From Nioella sp965215655 (GTDB lineage Bacteria > Pseudomonadota > Alphaproteobacteria > Rhodobacterales > Rhodobacteraceae), in NCBI RefSeq assembly GCF_965215655.1, contig NZ_OZ244111.1, positions 2,976,001 through 3,040,000 of the forward strand: DNA of 64,000 nucleotides, read 5' to 3'. The notes under the pieces are model-generated. The model was given only the letters and a program-made list of their open reading frames with translations, was not told the DNA's origin and did no database searches. This document shows, one piece after another, positions 16,853 to 24,770 of this stretch. The position numbers and the translations under genes are program-made. Positions within the stretch are counted from its first letter, which is position 1. Each line of letters begins with the position of its first letter.

Positions 16853-17755
16853 ATGGCACAGCGTTATGGCGGACAGTTCAGCCCCGACCCGGACTCGACC
16901 GAGGTTCAGGCCCCGGAGACCCGACCGCTTGAGGCCAGCTTTCGCGGCCGCAGCCCGGCGCGTTATGGCGCGCGGATCAACATCCTCTTTCTGCTGCCCC
17001 TTCTGGTCTTCCTGACCGCCTTCTTCCAGCCGGTGACCGAGATGATCACCGATTTCGCGGGCGCCGCTGTGCTGTTGCTGGCCGCCTGGCTGCTGCGTGA
17101 CGGGGTGCGGGCGGAAGACGCCTATAACGAACGCAAGGTCGCCCGCCGCCCGGCGATCCCGCGCAAGATCTTCGCCTCGGTTCTGACCGGGGTGGGCGTC
17201 GGCCTGCTGATCTTCGGCGGGCAATGGACGGTTCTGAATGCCGGTCTGGTCGGCACGCTTGCCGGCGCGCTGCATCTCTTCTCCTTCGGGCTGGACCCGC
17301 TGAAAGACAAGGGGCTGGAAGGGGTTGATCGGTTCCAGACCGACCGCGTGGCGCGCAAGATCGAAGAGGCCGAGGCGCTTTTGGCAGGCATGTCCGACGC
17401 GATCAAACGCGCCGGGGACCGGCAGCTTGAAACCCGTGTCGAAGCCTTCCAGTCCACCGCCCGCGACATGTTCCGCACGGTCGAGGAAGACCCGCGCGAT
17501 CTGACCCAGGCGCGCAAATATCTGGGCGTCTACTTGACCGGGGCCCGCGATGCGACGGTGAAGTTCGCCGATCTTTATGCCCGCGACCGCGACCCGTCGG
17601 TGCGCGCCGATTACATCACCCTTCTGGATGACCTCGAAACCAATTTCGCGGCCCGCACCAAGCGCATGCTGGTGACGGATCGCAGCGATCTCGACGTTGA
17701 AATCGACGTGCTGCGGGACCGCCTGAACCGTGATAATCTGCATATTGAGACATAA
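16853..17755 (+). CDS. XpaC / 5-bromo-4-chloroindolyl phosphate hydrolysis family protein
   Basis: A 300-residue protein of the XpaC family, named after an indolyl-phosphate phenotype rather than a proven enzyme. Residues 1-40 are soluble, then come hydrophobic segments at about 43-62, 66-85 and 105-140, followed by a helical cytoplasmic domain: LDPLKDKGLEGVDRFQTDRV, TVEEDPRDLTQARKYLGVYL and LLDDLETNFAARTKRML. XpaC is regularly paired with TelA, here 12 bases downstream. The pair is thought to be part of a membrane or toxic-anion stress complex. Confidence 0.85.
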   Translation: MAQRYGGQFSPDPDSTEVQAPETRPLEASFRGRSPARYGARINILFLLPLLVFLTAFFQPVTEMITDFAGAAVLLLAAWLLRDGVRAEDAYNERKVARRPAIPRKIFASVLTGVGVGLLIFGGQWTVLNAGLVGTLAGALHLFSFGLDPLKDKGLEGVDRFQTDRVARKIEEAEALLAGMSDAIKRAGDRQLETRVEAFQSTARDMFRTVEEDPRDLTQARKYLGVYLTGARDATVKFADLYARDRDPSVRADYITLLDDLETNFAARTKRMLVTDRSDLDVEIDVLRDRLNRDNLHIET

Positions 17756-17767
17756 GGACCAAAAACA

Positions 17768-18961
17768 ATGAGTGACCAGATCCGCCAACAGGCCGAAGCT
17801 GCCGCGCAGCTTGTCGATGAAATCAACGCCGTTGTTCTGCCCGAACCCTCGACAGAACTTGTGCCGCTGGCCGAAGCGCCGGCCCCGACCGCCGAAGAGA
17901 TTCGCACCCGGATGGCCGAGCTCGACATGACCGACACCAATTCGATCGTCACCTTCGGGTCGAATGCGCAGGCGGAACTGCAAACGATCAGCCAGGCCAT
18001 GCTGGAAGGGGTCAAGAACAAGGATGTCGGCCCGGCAGGCGATAGTTTGCGCGAAATCGTCGGCACCATTCGCGGGTTCTCCGTCGATGAACTGGATCCC
18101 AACCGCAAGCGCAGCTGGTGGGAACGGCTCTTTGGCAAGGCCAAGCCGGTCCATGATTTCCTTGCCCGTTACGAAGATGTGCAGGGCCAGATTGACCGCA
18201 TCACCGACAGCCTGCTGGCGCATGAGCATACGCTGATGAAGGACATCAAGTCGCTCGACCTGCTCTATGACAAGACGCTGGCCTTCTATGACGAGCTGGC
18301 GCTTTACATCGCCGCCGGTGAAGAGAAGCTGAAGGAACTGGACGAACAGGTCATCCCGGCGAAAGAGGCCGAGGTGGCCGCCGCGCCCGAGAATGAACAG
18401 GTGATGAAAGCGCAGGAACTGCGCGACCTGCGCGCCGCGCGTGATGATCTGGAACGCCGGGTCCATGACCTCAAGCTGACCCGCCAGGTCACCATGCAAT
18501 CGCTGCCCTCGATCCGGCTGGTGCAGGAAAACGACAAATCGCTGGTCACCAAGATCAACTCTACCCTCGTGAACACCGTGCCGCTGTGGGAAACCCAACT
18601 GGCGCAGGCGCTGACCATCCAGCGCTCGACCCAGGCCGCGCAGGCCGTGCGCGAGGCCAATGACCTGACCAATGAGCTGCTGACTCAGAACGCCGCCAAC
18701 CTGCGCGAATCGAACAAGATGGTCCGCGAAGAGATGGAGCGTGGCGTCTTCGACATCGAAGCGGTCAAGCAGGCCAATGCCGATCTTATCGCGACCATCG
18801 AAGAAAGCCTCGCCATCGCCGATGAAGGCAAGCGCCGCCGTGCGGCTGCCGAGGAAGAAATGGAAAAGATGGAACGCGACCTGCGCGATACGTTGGCCTC
18901 GGCCACGGCGCGGGGCGACGGTACAGGCGACAATGTCGGCACCGCCGTGCCGCGGACCTGA
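17768..18961 (+). CDS. TelA family toxic anion resistance protein
   Basis: A 397-residue soluble, mostly helical protein of the TelA/KlaA family. Diagnostic stretches: FGSNAQAELQTISQAML, SWWERLFGKAKPVHDFLARY and MQSLPSIRLVQENDKSLVTKI. The last 80 residues are a charged coiled coil (RRRAAAEEEMEKMERDLRDTL). TelA proteins give tellurite resistance in some plasmids and act with XpaC, the preceding gene. Likely a peripheral partner of the membrane proteins XpaC and TerC. Biochemical activity is unknown. Confidence 0.92.
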   Translation: MSDQIRQQAEAAAQLVDEINAVVLPEPSTELVPLAEAPAPTAEEIRTRMAELDMTDTNSIVTFGSNAQAELQTISQAMLEGVKNKDVGPAGDSLREIVGTIRGFSVDELDPNRKRSWWERLFGKAKPVHDFLARYEDVQGQIDRITDSLLAHEHTLMKDIKSLDLLYDKTLAFYDELALYIAAGEEKLKELDEQVIPAKEAEVAAAPENEQVMKAQELRDLRAARDDLERRVHDLKLTRQVTMQSLPSIRLVQENDKSLVTKINSTLVNTVPLWETQLAQALTIQRSTQAAQAVREANDLTNELLTQNAANLRESNKMVREEMERGVFDIEAVKQANADLIATIEESLAIADEGKRRRAAAEEEMEKMERDLRDTLASATARGDGTGDNVGTAVPRT

Positions 18962-18987
18962 TCCAAGACCCGGAGGCGCGAGGCCGC

Positions 18988-19926
18988 ATGCGCAAGGCCC
19001 TGTTTCCAGCCCTGATGGTGGCCGCCCTGGCGGTCCTGTCAGGCTGCGAGGAGACGACCCAAACGCCCGCTTCGCGCCCCTCTGCTCCCGTTGTCGCACC
19101 GCCGTCTGTAGAACCTTCGGAAGAAAGCCTTGCCTATGCGCGCTACTATGCCGGCGTTCAACAGCGGCTGCTGACCCAGGGCCTGCTGCGCACCGATGGC
19201 GGCGGGCCGGATACACCCATAGTCGCCCGCAATCTGGTCGCCAATTTCGAACGCATCGCGCTTTACAACGAATACGCCATTTCCGGCGGCCGCTTCGTGG
19301 CGCAGCAGACTCCCGCAGAACTGCGCCGTTGGGAAAGACCCATTCGGCTGCAAGCGCATTTCGGCGGCTCGGTGCCCGAGGACACGCGCGACGAGGATCG
19401 GGCGGAACTCGCCCGCTATGCCGACCGTCTGGCACGCATCACCGGCCATTCGATCCGCGCGGTGGGATCGGGCGGCAATTTCCATGTGCTCTATCTCAAT
19501 CGGGATGAACAGCGCGCAGCGGCCCCCCTGTTGCGCCGGATCATGCCCAATATCAGCGACGCCACGATCCGGGAAATCACCTCTCTGCCCCGCCATGAAT
19601 TCTGCGCGGTCTATTCTATCTCGAACGCAGATGCGCCCAATGTCTATGTCTCCGCCATTGCCCTCATCCGAACGGAACACCCCGACCTGCAACGCCGGTC
19701 CTGTGTGCATGAGGAAGTGGCCCAGGGTCTCGGCCTGCCCAATGACAGCCCCACCGCGCGCCCCTCGATCTTCAACGACGACGAGGAGTTCGCGCTGCTC
19801 ACCACCCATGACGAGATGCTGCTCAGCATGCTCTACAACCCCCGTCTCAGCCCCGGCATGACCCCCGACGAGGCCCGCCCGATCCTGCAAGAGCTTGCAG
19901 ACGGGCTGGTTGGTGGGCCAAGCTGA
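18988..19926 (+). CDS. DUF2927 lipoprotein
   Basis: A 312-residue lipoprotein: the N-terminus MRKALFPALMVAALAVLSGC ends in a lipobox (LSGC) for lipidation at Cys20. The rest matches DUF2927, a family with a metallopeptidase-like look: SCVHEEVAQGLGLPNDSP, then SIFNDDEEFALLTTHDEMLL and LYNPRLSPGM. The HEE motif resembles half of a zinc-protease site. The gene lies 26 bases after telA on the same strand, which places an outer or periplasmic component in the TelA/XpaC set. Enzymatic activity is inference only. Confidence 0.85.
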   Translation: MRKALFPALMVAALAVLSGCEETTQTPASRPSAPVVAPPSVEPSEESLAYARYYAGVQQRLLTQGLLRTDGGGPDTPIVARNLVANFERIALYNEYAISGGRFVAQQTPAELRRWERPIRLQAHFGGSVPEDTRDEDRAELARYADRLARITGHSIRAVGSGGNFHVLYLNRDEQRAAAPLLRRIMPNISDATIREITSLPRHEFCAVYSISNADAPNVYVSAIALIRTEHPDLQRRSCVHEEVAQGLGLPNDSPTARPSIFNDDEEFALLTTHDEMLLSMLYNPRLSPGMTPDEARPILQELADGLVGGPS

Positions 19927-19959
19927 CCCCCAAGGTCTGATTTTCAACAGGAGGACCAG

Positions 19960-21087
19960 ATGTCCATTTTCGATTTCCTCTCCGGCCAGTTCATTGACGT
20001 CATTCACTGGACGGACGACACCCGCGACACGATGGTCTGGCGTTTCGAACGCCACGGCCACGAAATCAAGTACGGCGCCAAGCTGACCGTGCGCGAAGGC
20101 CAGACGGCGGTCTTCATCCATGAAGGCCAGTTGGCCGACGTGTTCACCCCGGGCCTCTACATGCTCGAAACGAACAACATGCCGATCATGACGACGCTGC
20201 AGCACTGGTCGCATGGCTTCCAGTCGCCGTTCAAATCGGAAATCTACTTCGTCAGCACCAACCGGTTCACCGACCTCAAATGGGGCACCAAGAACCCGAT
20301 CATGCTGCGCGACGCCGATTTTGGGCCGACCCGCATCCGGGCCTATGGCACCTACACCGTCAAGGTGAACGACGCCGGCAAGTTCATGACCGAAATCGTG
20401 GGCACCGACGGCGAATTCACCACCGACGAGGTCACTTCGCAGATCCGCAACATCATCGTGCAAGAGTTTTCGCGCGTGATCGGGTCCTCCGGCATCCCGG
20501 TGCTGGATATGGCGGGCAATACCGGCGATCTCGGCCGGATCATGGCCGAAGCGATTTCCGGCACCATCGCGCAATACGGGCTGGAACTGCCCGAGCTCTA
20601 TATCGAGAACATCAGCCTGCCGCCCGCGGTGGAAGAGGCGCTCGACAAGCGCACCTCGATGGGGGTCATTGGCGATCTCAACAAATACACCCAGTTCCAG
20701 ACCGCCGAGGCCCTGCAGGCCGCCGCGACCTCTCCCGGCAGCGGGGCATCCGAGGGCATGGGGCTAGGCATGGGCATGGCGATGGCCCAGCAGATGGCCA
20801 ATGCGATGAACCAGGGCGGCCAGCAGCAACAGGCCCCCGCGCAGGGTGGCGGTGCCGCCGTGCCCCCGCCGCCGCCGGTCGAACATGTCTGGCACCTTGC
20901 CGAGAACGGCCAGACCACCGGCCCCTTCTCCAAGGCCGATCTGGGCCGCATGGCCAGCGCCGGACAGCTCAAGCGGGAAACCTATGTCTGGACCGCCGGT
21001 CAGGACGGCTGGAAGAAAGCCGAAGACGTGGCCGAGCTGGCGCAGCTCTTCACCGTCATGCCGCCCCCCCCGCCGCCAGGCGTCTGA
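19960..21087 (+). CDS. SPFH-domain (virion core protein/YdjI-like) protein with C-terminal GYF_2 domain
   Basis: A 375-residue protein. Residues 1-270 match the YdjI/virion-core type SPFH (band 7) domain: IDVIHWTDDTRDTMVWRFER, GAKLTVREGQTAVFIHEGQ and RAYGTYTVKVNDAGKFM. A Gly/Met/Gln-rich linker follows (about 265-295) and a GYF_2 (DUF4339) domain closes the protein (about 308-362: WHLAENGQTTGPFSKADLGRM, YVWTAGQDGWKKAEDV). In Bacillus, relatives are membrane-scaffold proteins linked to stress. Last gene before the terminator at 21111, so the end of the TerC-to-SPFH unit. Confidence 0.88.
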   Translation: MSIFDFLSGQFIDVIHWTDDTRDTMVWRFERHGHEIKYGAKLTVREGQTAVFIHEGQLADVFTPGLYMLETNNMPIMTTLQHWSHGFQSPFKSEIYFVSTNRFTDLKWGTKNPIMLRDADFGPTRIRAYGTYTVKVNDAGKFMTEIVGTDGEFTTDEVTSQIRNIIVQEFSRVIGSSGIPVLDMAGNTGDLGRIMAEAISGTIAQYGLELPELYIENISLPPAVEEALDKRTSMGVIGDLNKYTQFQTAEALQAAATSPGSGASEGMGLGMGMAMAQQMANAMNQGGQQQQAPAQGGGAAVPPPPPVEHVWHLAENGQTTGPFSKADLGRMASAGQLKRETYVWTAGQDGWKKAEDVAELAQLFTVMPPPPPPGV

Positions 21088-21110
21088 TCCCCGACAGCGA
21101 CGGAAATCCG

Positions 21111-21146
21111 GTCCGGCCCCGTGAAAAGGGCCGGACTGTTTGTTTT
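21111..21146 (+). terminator. Intrinsic terminator after the SPFH gene
   Basis: GTCCGGCCC - CGTGAAAA - GGGCCGGAC followed by TGTTTGTTTT. It ends the TerC/XpaC/TelA/SPFH transcription unit just before the cytochrome b561 gene. Confidence 0.9.
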
Positions 21147-21157
21147 AGGAACCCCCC

Positions 21158-21637
21158 ATGTCACACGCCCCCGCTTATTCCCGCCTGCAAATCGCGCTGC
21201 ATTGGCTGATCGCCCTGCTGATCCTCGCGACCTGGTTCACACATGAGGCCATGGAAGACGCGTTCGAGACCCGTCTTGAAAGCGGCATCCTGACGCCCAA
21301 TCCCCACGCCATTCTGGGCCTTGCGGTCTTCGTGCTGGTCCTGATCCGGGTGATCGTGCGCCACCGTCAGGGCGCGCCGGGCCCGGTGCCGGGCAGTTCC
21401 GCCATGGCCGAGACCGCCGCACTTTGGGGTCACCGCTTGCTGTACCTGCTGATGATCCTCACGCCCCTTGGCGGCGCCATCACCTGGTTCGGCGGCATCG
21501 AGGCCCTGGGCGAAGGACACGAACTGCTTGGCAATGCGCTGATGATCGTGGCGCTCGGCCATGCGGTGGTGGCGATCCTGCACCAGCTGGTGCTGAAGGA
21601 TGGCACAATGACCCGGATGCTGCGCCCGCGCAGCTAG
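21158..21637 (+). CDS. Cytochrome b561 family protein
   Basis: A 159-residue di-haem membrane cytochrome of the bacterial b561 type. Four hydrophobic helices are seen, with haem-ligand candidates at HWLIALLILATWFTH (helix 1), WGHRLLYLLMIL (helix 3) and GHAVVAILHQLVLKDGTM (helix 4). The C-terminal HQLVLKD..T..RM pattern is the family hallmark. These proteins move electrons from ubiquinol or handle superoxide. AGGA precedes the ATG. It starts 12 bases after the terminator and may have its own promoter within or before it. Confidence 0.88.
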   Translation: MSHAPAYSRLQIALHWLIALLILATWFTHEAMEDAFETRLESGILTPNPHAILGLAVFVLVLIRVIVRHRQGAPGPVPGSSAMAETAALWGHRLLYLLMILTPLGGAITWFGGIEALGEGHELLGNALMIVALGHAVVAILHQLVLKDGTMTRMLRPRS

Positions 21638-21663
21638 GATCGCGCGGCTTATTCCCTTGAATT

Positions 21664-21694
21664 ACGCCCTGCCGCGGTCGAAGATGCGGCAGGA
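21664..21694 (+). terminator. Probable hairpin terminator after cytochrome b561
   Basis: CCCTGCCGC - GGTCGAAGAT - GCGGCAGG forms an eight-base-pair GC stem between the cytochrome b561 stop and the zinc-ribbon gene. There is no strong T-run, so it could be an mRNA-stabilising hairpin instead. Confidence 0.5.
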
Positions 21695-21717
21695 CATTAA
21701 CCGATTTTCAGAGAGCC

Positions 21718-22872
21718 ATGAGCGATTTGCCCCCCACCCCGCCCGGATCTGACCCCGAACCGGAGGCCACCGAGGCCGCCGACGCCCTCGCCAATGAGGA
21801 ACACCGCTTTCCCTGTAACCAATGCGGGTCGGATTTCCGCTTTGACCCGGAAGAGGGCAAGCTGATCTGCGACCATTGCGGCAATGAGCAGGATTTCGAG
21901 ACCGCCGACCTGCCCGAGATCCGCGAGATGGATTTCGAAACGGCGCTGCGCTCGGGCCTCGACAATGCCGAGATGGAGGAAATCCGCGTCACCCCCTGCC
22001 CCAATTGCGGCGCGCAGGTGGAGTTCAACTCGGACGTCCATTCCACCGAATGCCCCTTCTGCGCCACCCCGGTGGTGACCGATACCGGCACCCACAGGCA
22101 TATCAAGCCCAAGGCCGTTCTGCCCTTCAAGCTGGAAGAACGCGATGCCCACAAGGCGATGACCGCCTGGCTTGGGCGGCTCTGGTTCGCGCCAAACGGG
22201 CTGAAGGAGTATGCCCGCCAGGGCCGCAGCCTCGATGGCATCTACGTGCCCTACTGGACCTATGACGCCCAGACCGCCAGCCGCTACCAGGGCCAGCGCG
22301 GCACGATCTACTACGTCACCAAAACGGTGATGCGCGAAGGCAAACCAACCCAGGTCCGCGAACAGAAAATCCGCTGGACCAATGTCCGGGGCCGCGTCAG
22401 CCGCTTCTTCGACGATATCCTGATCCTCGGCTCGCGCTCGCTGCCGAAAAGCTATACCGACAATCTCAAGCCCTGGAACCTGAGCGAGCTGGAGCCCTAT
22501 CAGCCCCACTACCTCGCAGGCTTCATGGCCGAGGGCTATACGGTCGATGTGGAGGAAGGGTTCGAGGAAGCCCGCGATATCATGGACGCGCAGATCCGCC
22601 GCGACATCAATGCCGATATCGGCGGCGACCGGCAGCGCATTAGCCATGTGAACACGGATGTCTCCGAGATCACCTTCAAGCATGTGCTGCTGCCGGTCTG
22701 GATGGCCGCCTACAAGTACAAGGGCAAGAGCTATCGCTTCGTGGTCAATGGCCAGTCCGGCAAGGTGCAGGGCGAACGACCCTGGTCGGCGATCAAGATT
22801 GCCATTGCCGTCGTCATCGGGGCGGCGCTGGCCGCAGGCGCGGCCTATCTCTACATGATGACCCAGCAATGA
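21718..22872 (+). CDS. TFIIB-type zinc-ribbon membrane-anchored protein
   Basis: A 384-residue protein. Two zinc ribbons open it: CNQCG...CDHCG (about residues 37-60) and CPNCG...CPFC (about 95-120). A conserved middle region follows: GRLWFAPNGLKEYARQGRSLDGIYVPYWTYDA. One transmembrane helix closes it (IAIAVVIGAALAAGAAYLYMM). Databases often mislabel such proteins as primosomal helicases; no helicase motif is present. Relatives accompany SPFH/YdjI proteins, as here, two genes downstream. The stop overlaps the nitroreductase start by ATGA. Confidence 0.82.
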   Translation: MSDLPPTPPGSDPEPEATEAADALANEEHRFPCNQCGSDFRFDPEEGKLICDHCGNEQDFETADLPEIREMDFETALRSGLDNAEMEEIRVTPCPNCGAQVEFNSDVHSTECPFCATPVVTDTGTHRHIKPKAVLPFKLEERDAHKAMTAWLGRLWFAPNGLKEYARQGRSLDGIYVPYWTYDAQTASRYQGQRGTIYYVTKTVMREGKPTQVREQKIRWTNVRGRVSRFFDDILILGSRSLPKSYTDNLKPWNLSELEPYQPHYLAGFMAEGYTVDVEEGFEEARDIMDAQIRRDINADIGGDRQRISHVNTDVSEITFKHVLLPVWMAAYKYKGKSYRFVVNGQSGKVQGERPWSAIKIAIAVVIGAALAAGAAYLYMMTQQ

Positions 22873-23540
22873 GCGACGCCGAGGCGCTGACACACATCCT
22901 GGATGCCCGGTATTCCTGCCGGGCGTTCCGGTCTAATCCCCTGCCGCGCGACCTGATCGAAGAGATCGTGAGCGACGCGCAAAAGGTGGCCAGCTGGTGC
23001 AATGCGCAGCCCTGGCAACTGGTTGTCACGGGCGCAGAGGAAACGGACCGCCTGCGCGCCGCGCTGGCCGAGGAGATGACCTCTGCCAGCCACAGGCCCG
23101 ATATCCCCTTCCCGGAGCGGTATTCGGGTGTCTACAAGGAGCGTCGCTCCACCTGCGGCTGGCAACTCTATGGCGCGGTCGGGGTCGAAAAGGGCGACCG
23201 CGACGGATCGCACCGGCAGATGATGGAAAACTTCCGCTTCTTCGGTGCGCCACATGTGGCGGTCCTGACATCTGAGGCGGAGCTTGGCCCCTACGCGCTC
23301 GTCGATTGCGGTGGCTTCCTGACCGCGCTGACCCTGGCGGCAACCGCACGCGGCGTCGCTACCATCCCACAGGCGGCGCTGGCGAGCTACGCGCCCTTAC
23401 TGCACCGGTTCTTCGACCTGCCTGAGACCCGTACCATCGTCTGCGTCATCAGTATGGGCCGGGCGGATAAGGACCACCCGGCCAACAGCTTCCGCACCAC
23501 ACGCGCGGGCCTAGACGAAACGCTCCGCTGGCAAGGCTAG
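22869..23540 (+). CDS. Nitroreductase family protein
   Basis: A 223-residue flavoprotein of the nitroreductase/BluB-like fold. Motifs: YSCRAFRSNPLPRDLIEEIV at the N-terminus (FMN phosphate binding by SCRAF), SWCNAQPW, and GFLTALTLAATARGVATIPQ with GRADKDHPAN near the end. It would reduce quinones, nitro compounds or related acceptors with NAD(P)H. Coupled by ATGA to the zinc-ribbon gene. Convergent with hsp20, with a palindrome pair between. Confidence 0.9.
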   Translation: MSDAEALTHILDARYSCRAFRSNPLPRDLIEEIVSDAQKVASWCNAQPWQLVVTGAEETDRLRAALAEEMTSASHRPDIPFPERYSGVYKERRSTCGWQLYGAVGVEKGDRDGSHRQMMENFRFFGAPHVAVLTSEAELGPYALVDCGGFLTALTLAATARGVATIPQAALASYAPLLHRFFDLPETRTIVCVISMGRADKDHPANSFRTTRAGLDETLRWQG

Positions 23541-23598
23541 GCGCGGCCAACGTCCTTGCAAGGACGTTATAAGGGGCTTGCAAGCCCCTTCCCCGCGC
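23541..23598. repeat. Tandem foldback palindromes, 2 units
   Basis: Perfect 20-nt palindromes AACGTCCTTGCAAGGACGTT (23549-23568) and AAGGGGCTTGCAAGCCCCTT (23571-23590), 2 nt apart, bracketed by GCGCGG and CCCCGCGC that can pair. They fill the gap between the convergent nitroreductase and hsp20 genes and probably act as a two-way 3'-end structure. Confidence 0.88.
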
Positions 23599-23604
23599 CC
23601 GGCC

Positions 23605-24021
23605 TCATCCTTTGCGCACCTCGATCCTCTTGGTCTCGGGGCTGGTGGGCAAAGATTTCGCCACCGAAACCGTCAGTACCCCGTCTTTCAGATCGGCACT
23701 CACCGCCCCCTCATCGGCGTCAGGCGGCAACCGGAAACTGCGGGAGAACGCCCCATATTGCCGTTCGCTGAAATACCAGGTCTCTCCCTTCTCCTCGCGG
23801 CTCGACTTCTTCTCACCCTTCACGGTCAGCACCCCGTCATGGACGCTCACCTCGATATCCTTGTCCTCGACACCCGGCAGTTCCACCACCACCCGATAGC
23901 TGCCCTCATCGACGGCCGCCTCTGACGCCGGTGCGAACCAGTCGGCCACCTGCCGACCCATCGTGCGAAAAGGCTCAAAAACCGAGGGCCACCCGCCGGA
24001 CGTATGCGATTTCTCAACCAT
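23605..24021 (-). CDS. Hsp20/alpha-crystallin small heat-shock protein
   Basis: A 138-residue small heat-shock chaperone that holds unfolding proteins in the cytoplasm. The alpha-crystallin domain runs from about residue 40 to the end: YRVVVELPGVEDKDIEVSVHDGVLTVKGEK, YGAFSRSFRLPPDADEGAVSADLKDGVLTVSVAK. The start at 24021 has a full AGGAGG site 6 nt upstream. Divergent from dtd; I could not make out a heat-shock promoter or ROSE-type thermometer in the roughly 130 bases between them. Confidence 0.92.
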   Translation of the reverse strand: MVEKSHTSGGWPSVFEPFRTMGRQVADWFAPASEAAVDEGSYRVVVELPGVEDKDIEVSVHDGVLTVKGEKKSSREEKGETWYFSERQYGAFSRSFRLPPDADEGAVSADLKDGVLTVSVAKSLPTSPETKRIEVRKG

Positions 24022-24153
24022 TGCGATCCTCCTTGATGCGCGGCAGCTCACACCTCTGCCTGCGTCCCGGAGTCTCTCCGATCCCGCTTGGATTCGCCTT
24101 GATTCCGGTCAAGAAACCCGCACTCTCCCCCCGGATCAGCGAAAGGACCCATC

Positions 24154-24600
24154 ATGCGCGCCCTCATTCAACGCATCAGCGAAGCCGCCGTCCGCGTCGA
24201 CGGAGAGCTCATCGGCCAGTCCGGCCCGGGCCTCATGATCCTCGTCTGCGCCATGCAGGGCGATGGCGAGGCGCAGGCCGAAACGCTCGCCACCAAGATC
24301 TCGAAGCTCAGGATCTTCACCGATGAGGCGGGCAAGATGAACCGCTCGATCCTTGACATGGGCGGCTCGGCCCTCGTGGTCAGCCAGTTCACGCTGGCCG
24401 CCGACACCTCGCGCGGCAACCGCCCCGGCTTCTCCACTGCCGCCCCACCGGCAGAGGGCGACAGGCTTTACCAGCATTTCGCCGCCCATCTGGCAGGCCT
24501 TGGCATCCCTACCGAAACTGGCCAGTTCGGGGCCGATATGAAAGTCTCGCTCATCAATGACGGCCCGGTCACGATCTGGATCGACACCGAGGCCAGCTGA
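24154..24600 (+). CDS. dtd: D-aminoacyl-tRNA deacylase
   Basis: Hydrolyses D-aminoacyl-tRNAs (and Gly-tRNA-Ala), a proofreading step of translation. The 148-residue protein has both family signatures: the SQFTLAAD motif near residue 77 and the NDGPVT motif near residue 137 that carries the Gly-cisPro-like loop region. N-terminal MRALIQRISEAAVRVDGE is typical. The stop is followed almost at once by copy 2 of the 3'-UTR repeat. Confidence 0.95.
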   Translation: MRALIQRISEAAVRVDGELIGQSGPGLMILVCAMQGDGEAQAETLATKISKLRIFTDEAGKMNRSILDMGGSALVVSQFTLAADTSRGNRPGFSTAAPPAEGDRLYQHFAAHLAGLGIPTETGQFGADMKVSLINDGPVTIWIDTEAS

Positions 24601-24606
24601 CCCCCT

Positions 24607-24642
24607 GCCCTTCTTCTTGGCCCAAATACTCCCGCCGGAGGC
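24607..24642 (+). repeat. 3'-UTR repeat element copy 2, directly after dtd
   Basis: Starting about 6 nt after the dtd stop: CCCTTCTTCTTGGCCCAAAT, ACTCCCGCCGGAGGC, with an internal GCC-TCCGG / CCGGAGGC hairpin. It matches copies at 3735, 31861 and 38817 in sequence and in orientation relative to the preceding stop. The remaining ~125 bases to 24770 are GC-rich and show no gene. Confidence 0.8.
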
Positions 24643-24770
24643 ATCCCGCCCGAGCAACCCGCGCAGGCGACAGGATCGACACACCAGACCCTGACGATAT
24701 CCCGCGGCAGCGCGGCCCGGCGAGGCCTCCGCCATCCGGGGGCAGGTTGAGCCGGGCCGCTCCCCGCCGC

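Noticed and set aside
16811..19435. 874-codon minus-strand frame across xpaC, telA and DUF2927
   Set aside because: Antisense to three well-supported genes; His/Gly/Arg-rich composition marks it as a codon-bias shadow.
24022..24153. ROSE thermometer or heat-shock promoter ahead of hsp20
   Set aside because: The region has an excellent Shine-Dalgarno site, but I could not define a U(U/C)GCU-type anti-SD helix or a convincing heat-shock -10.
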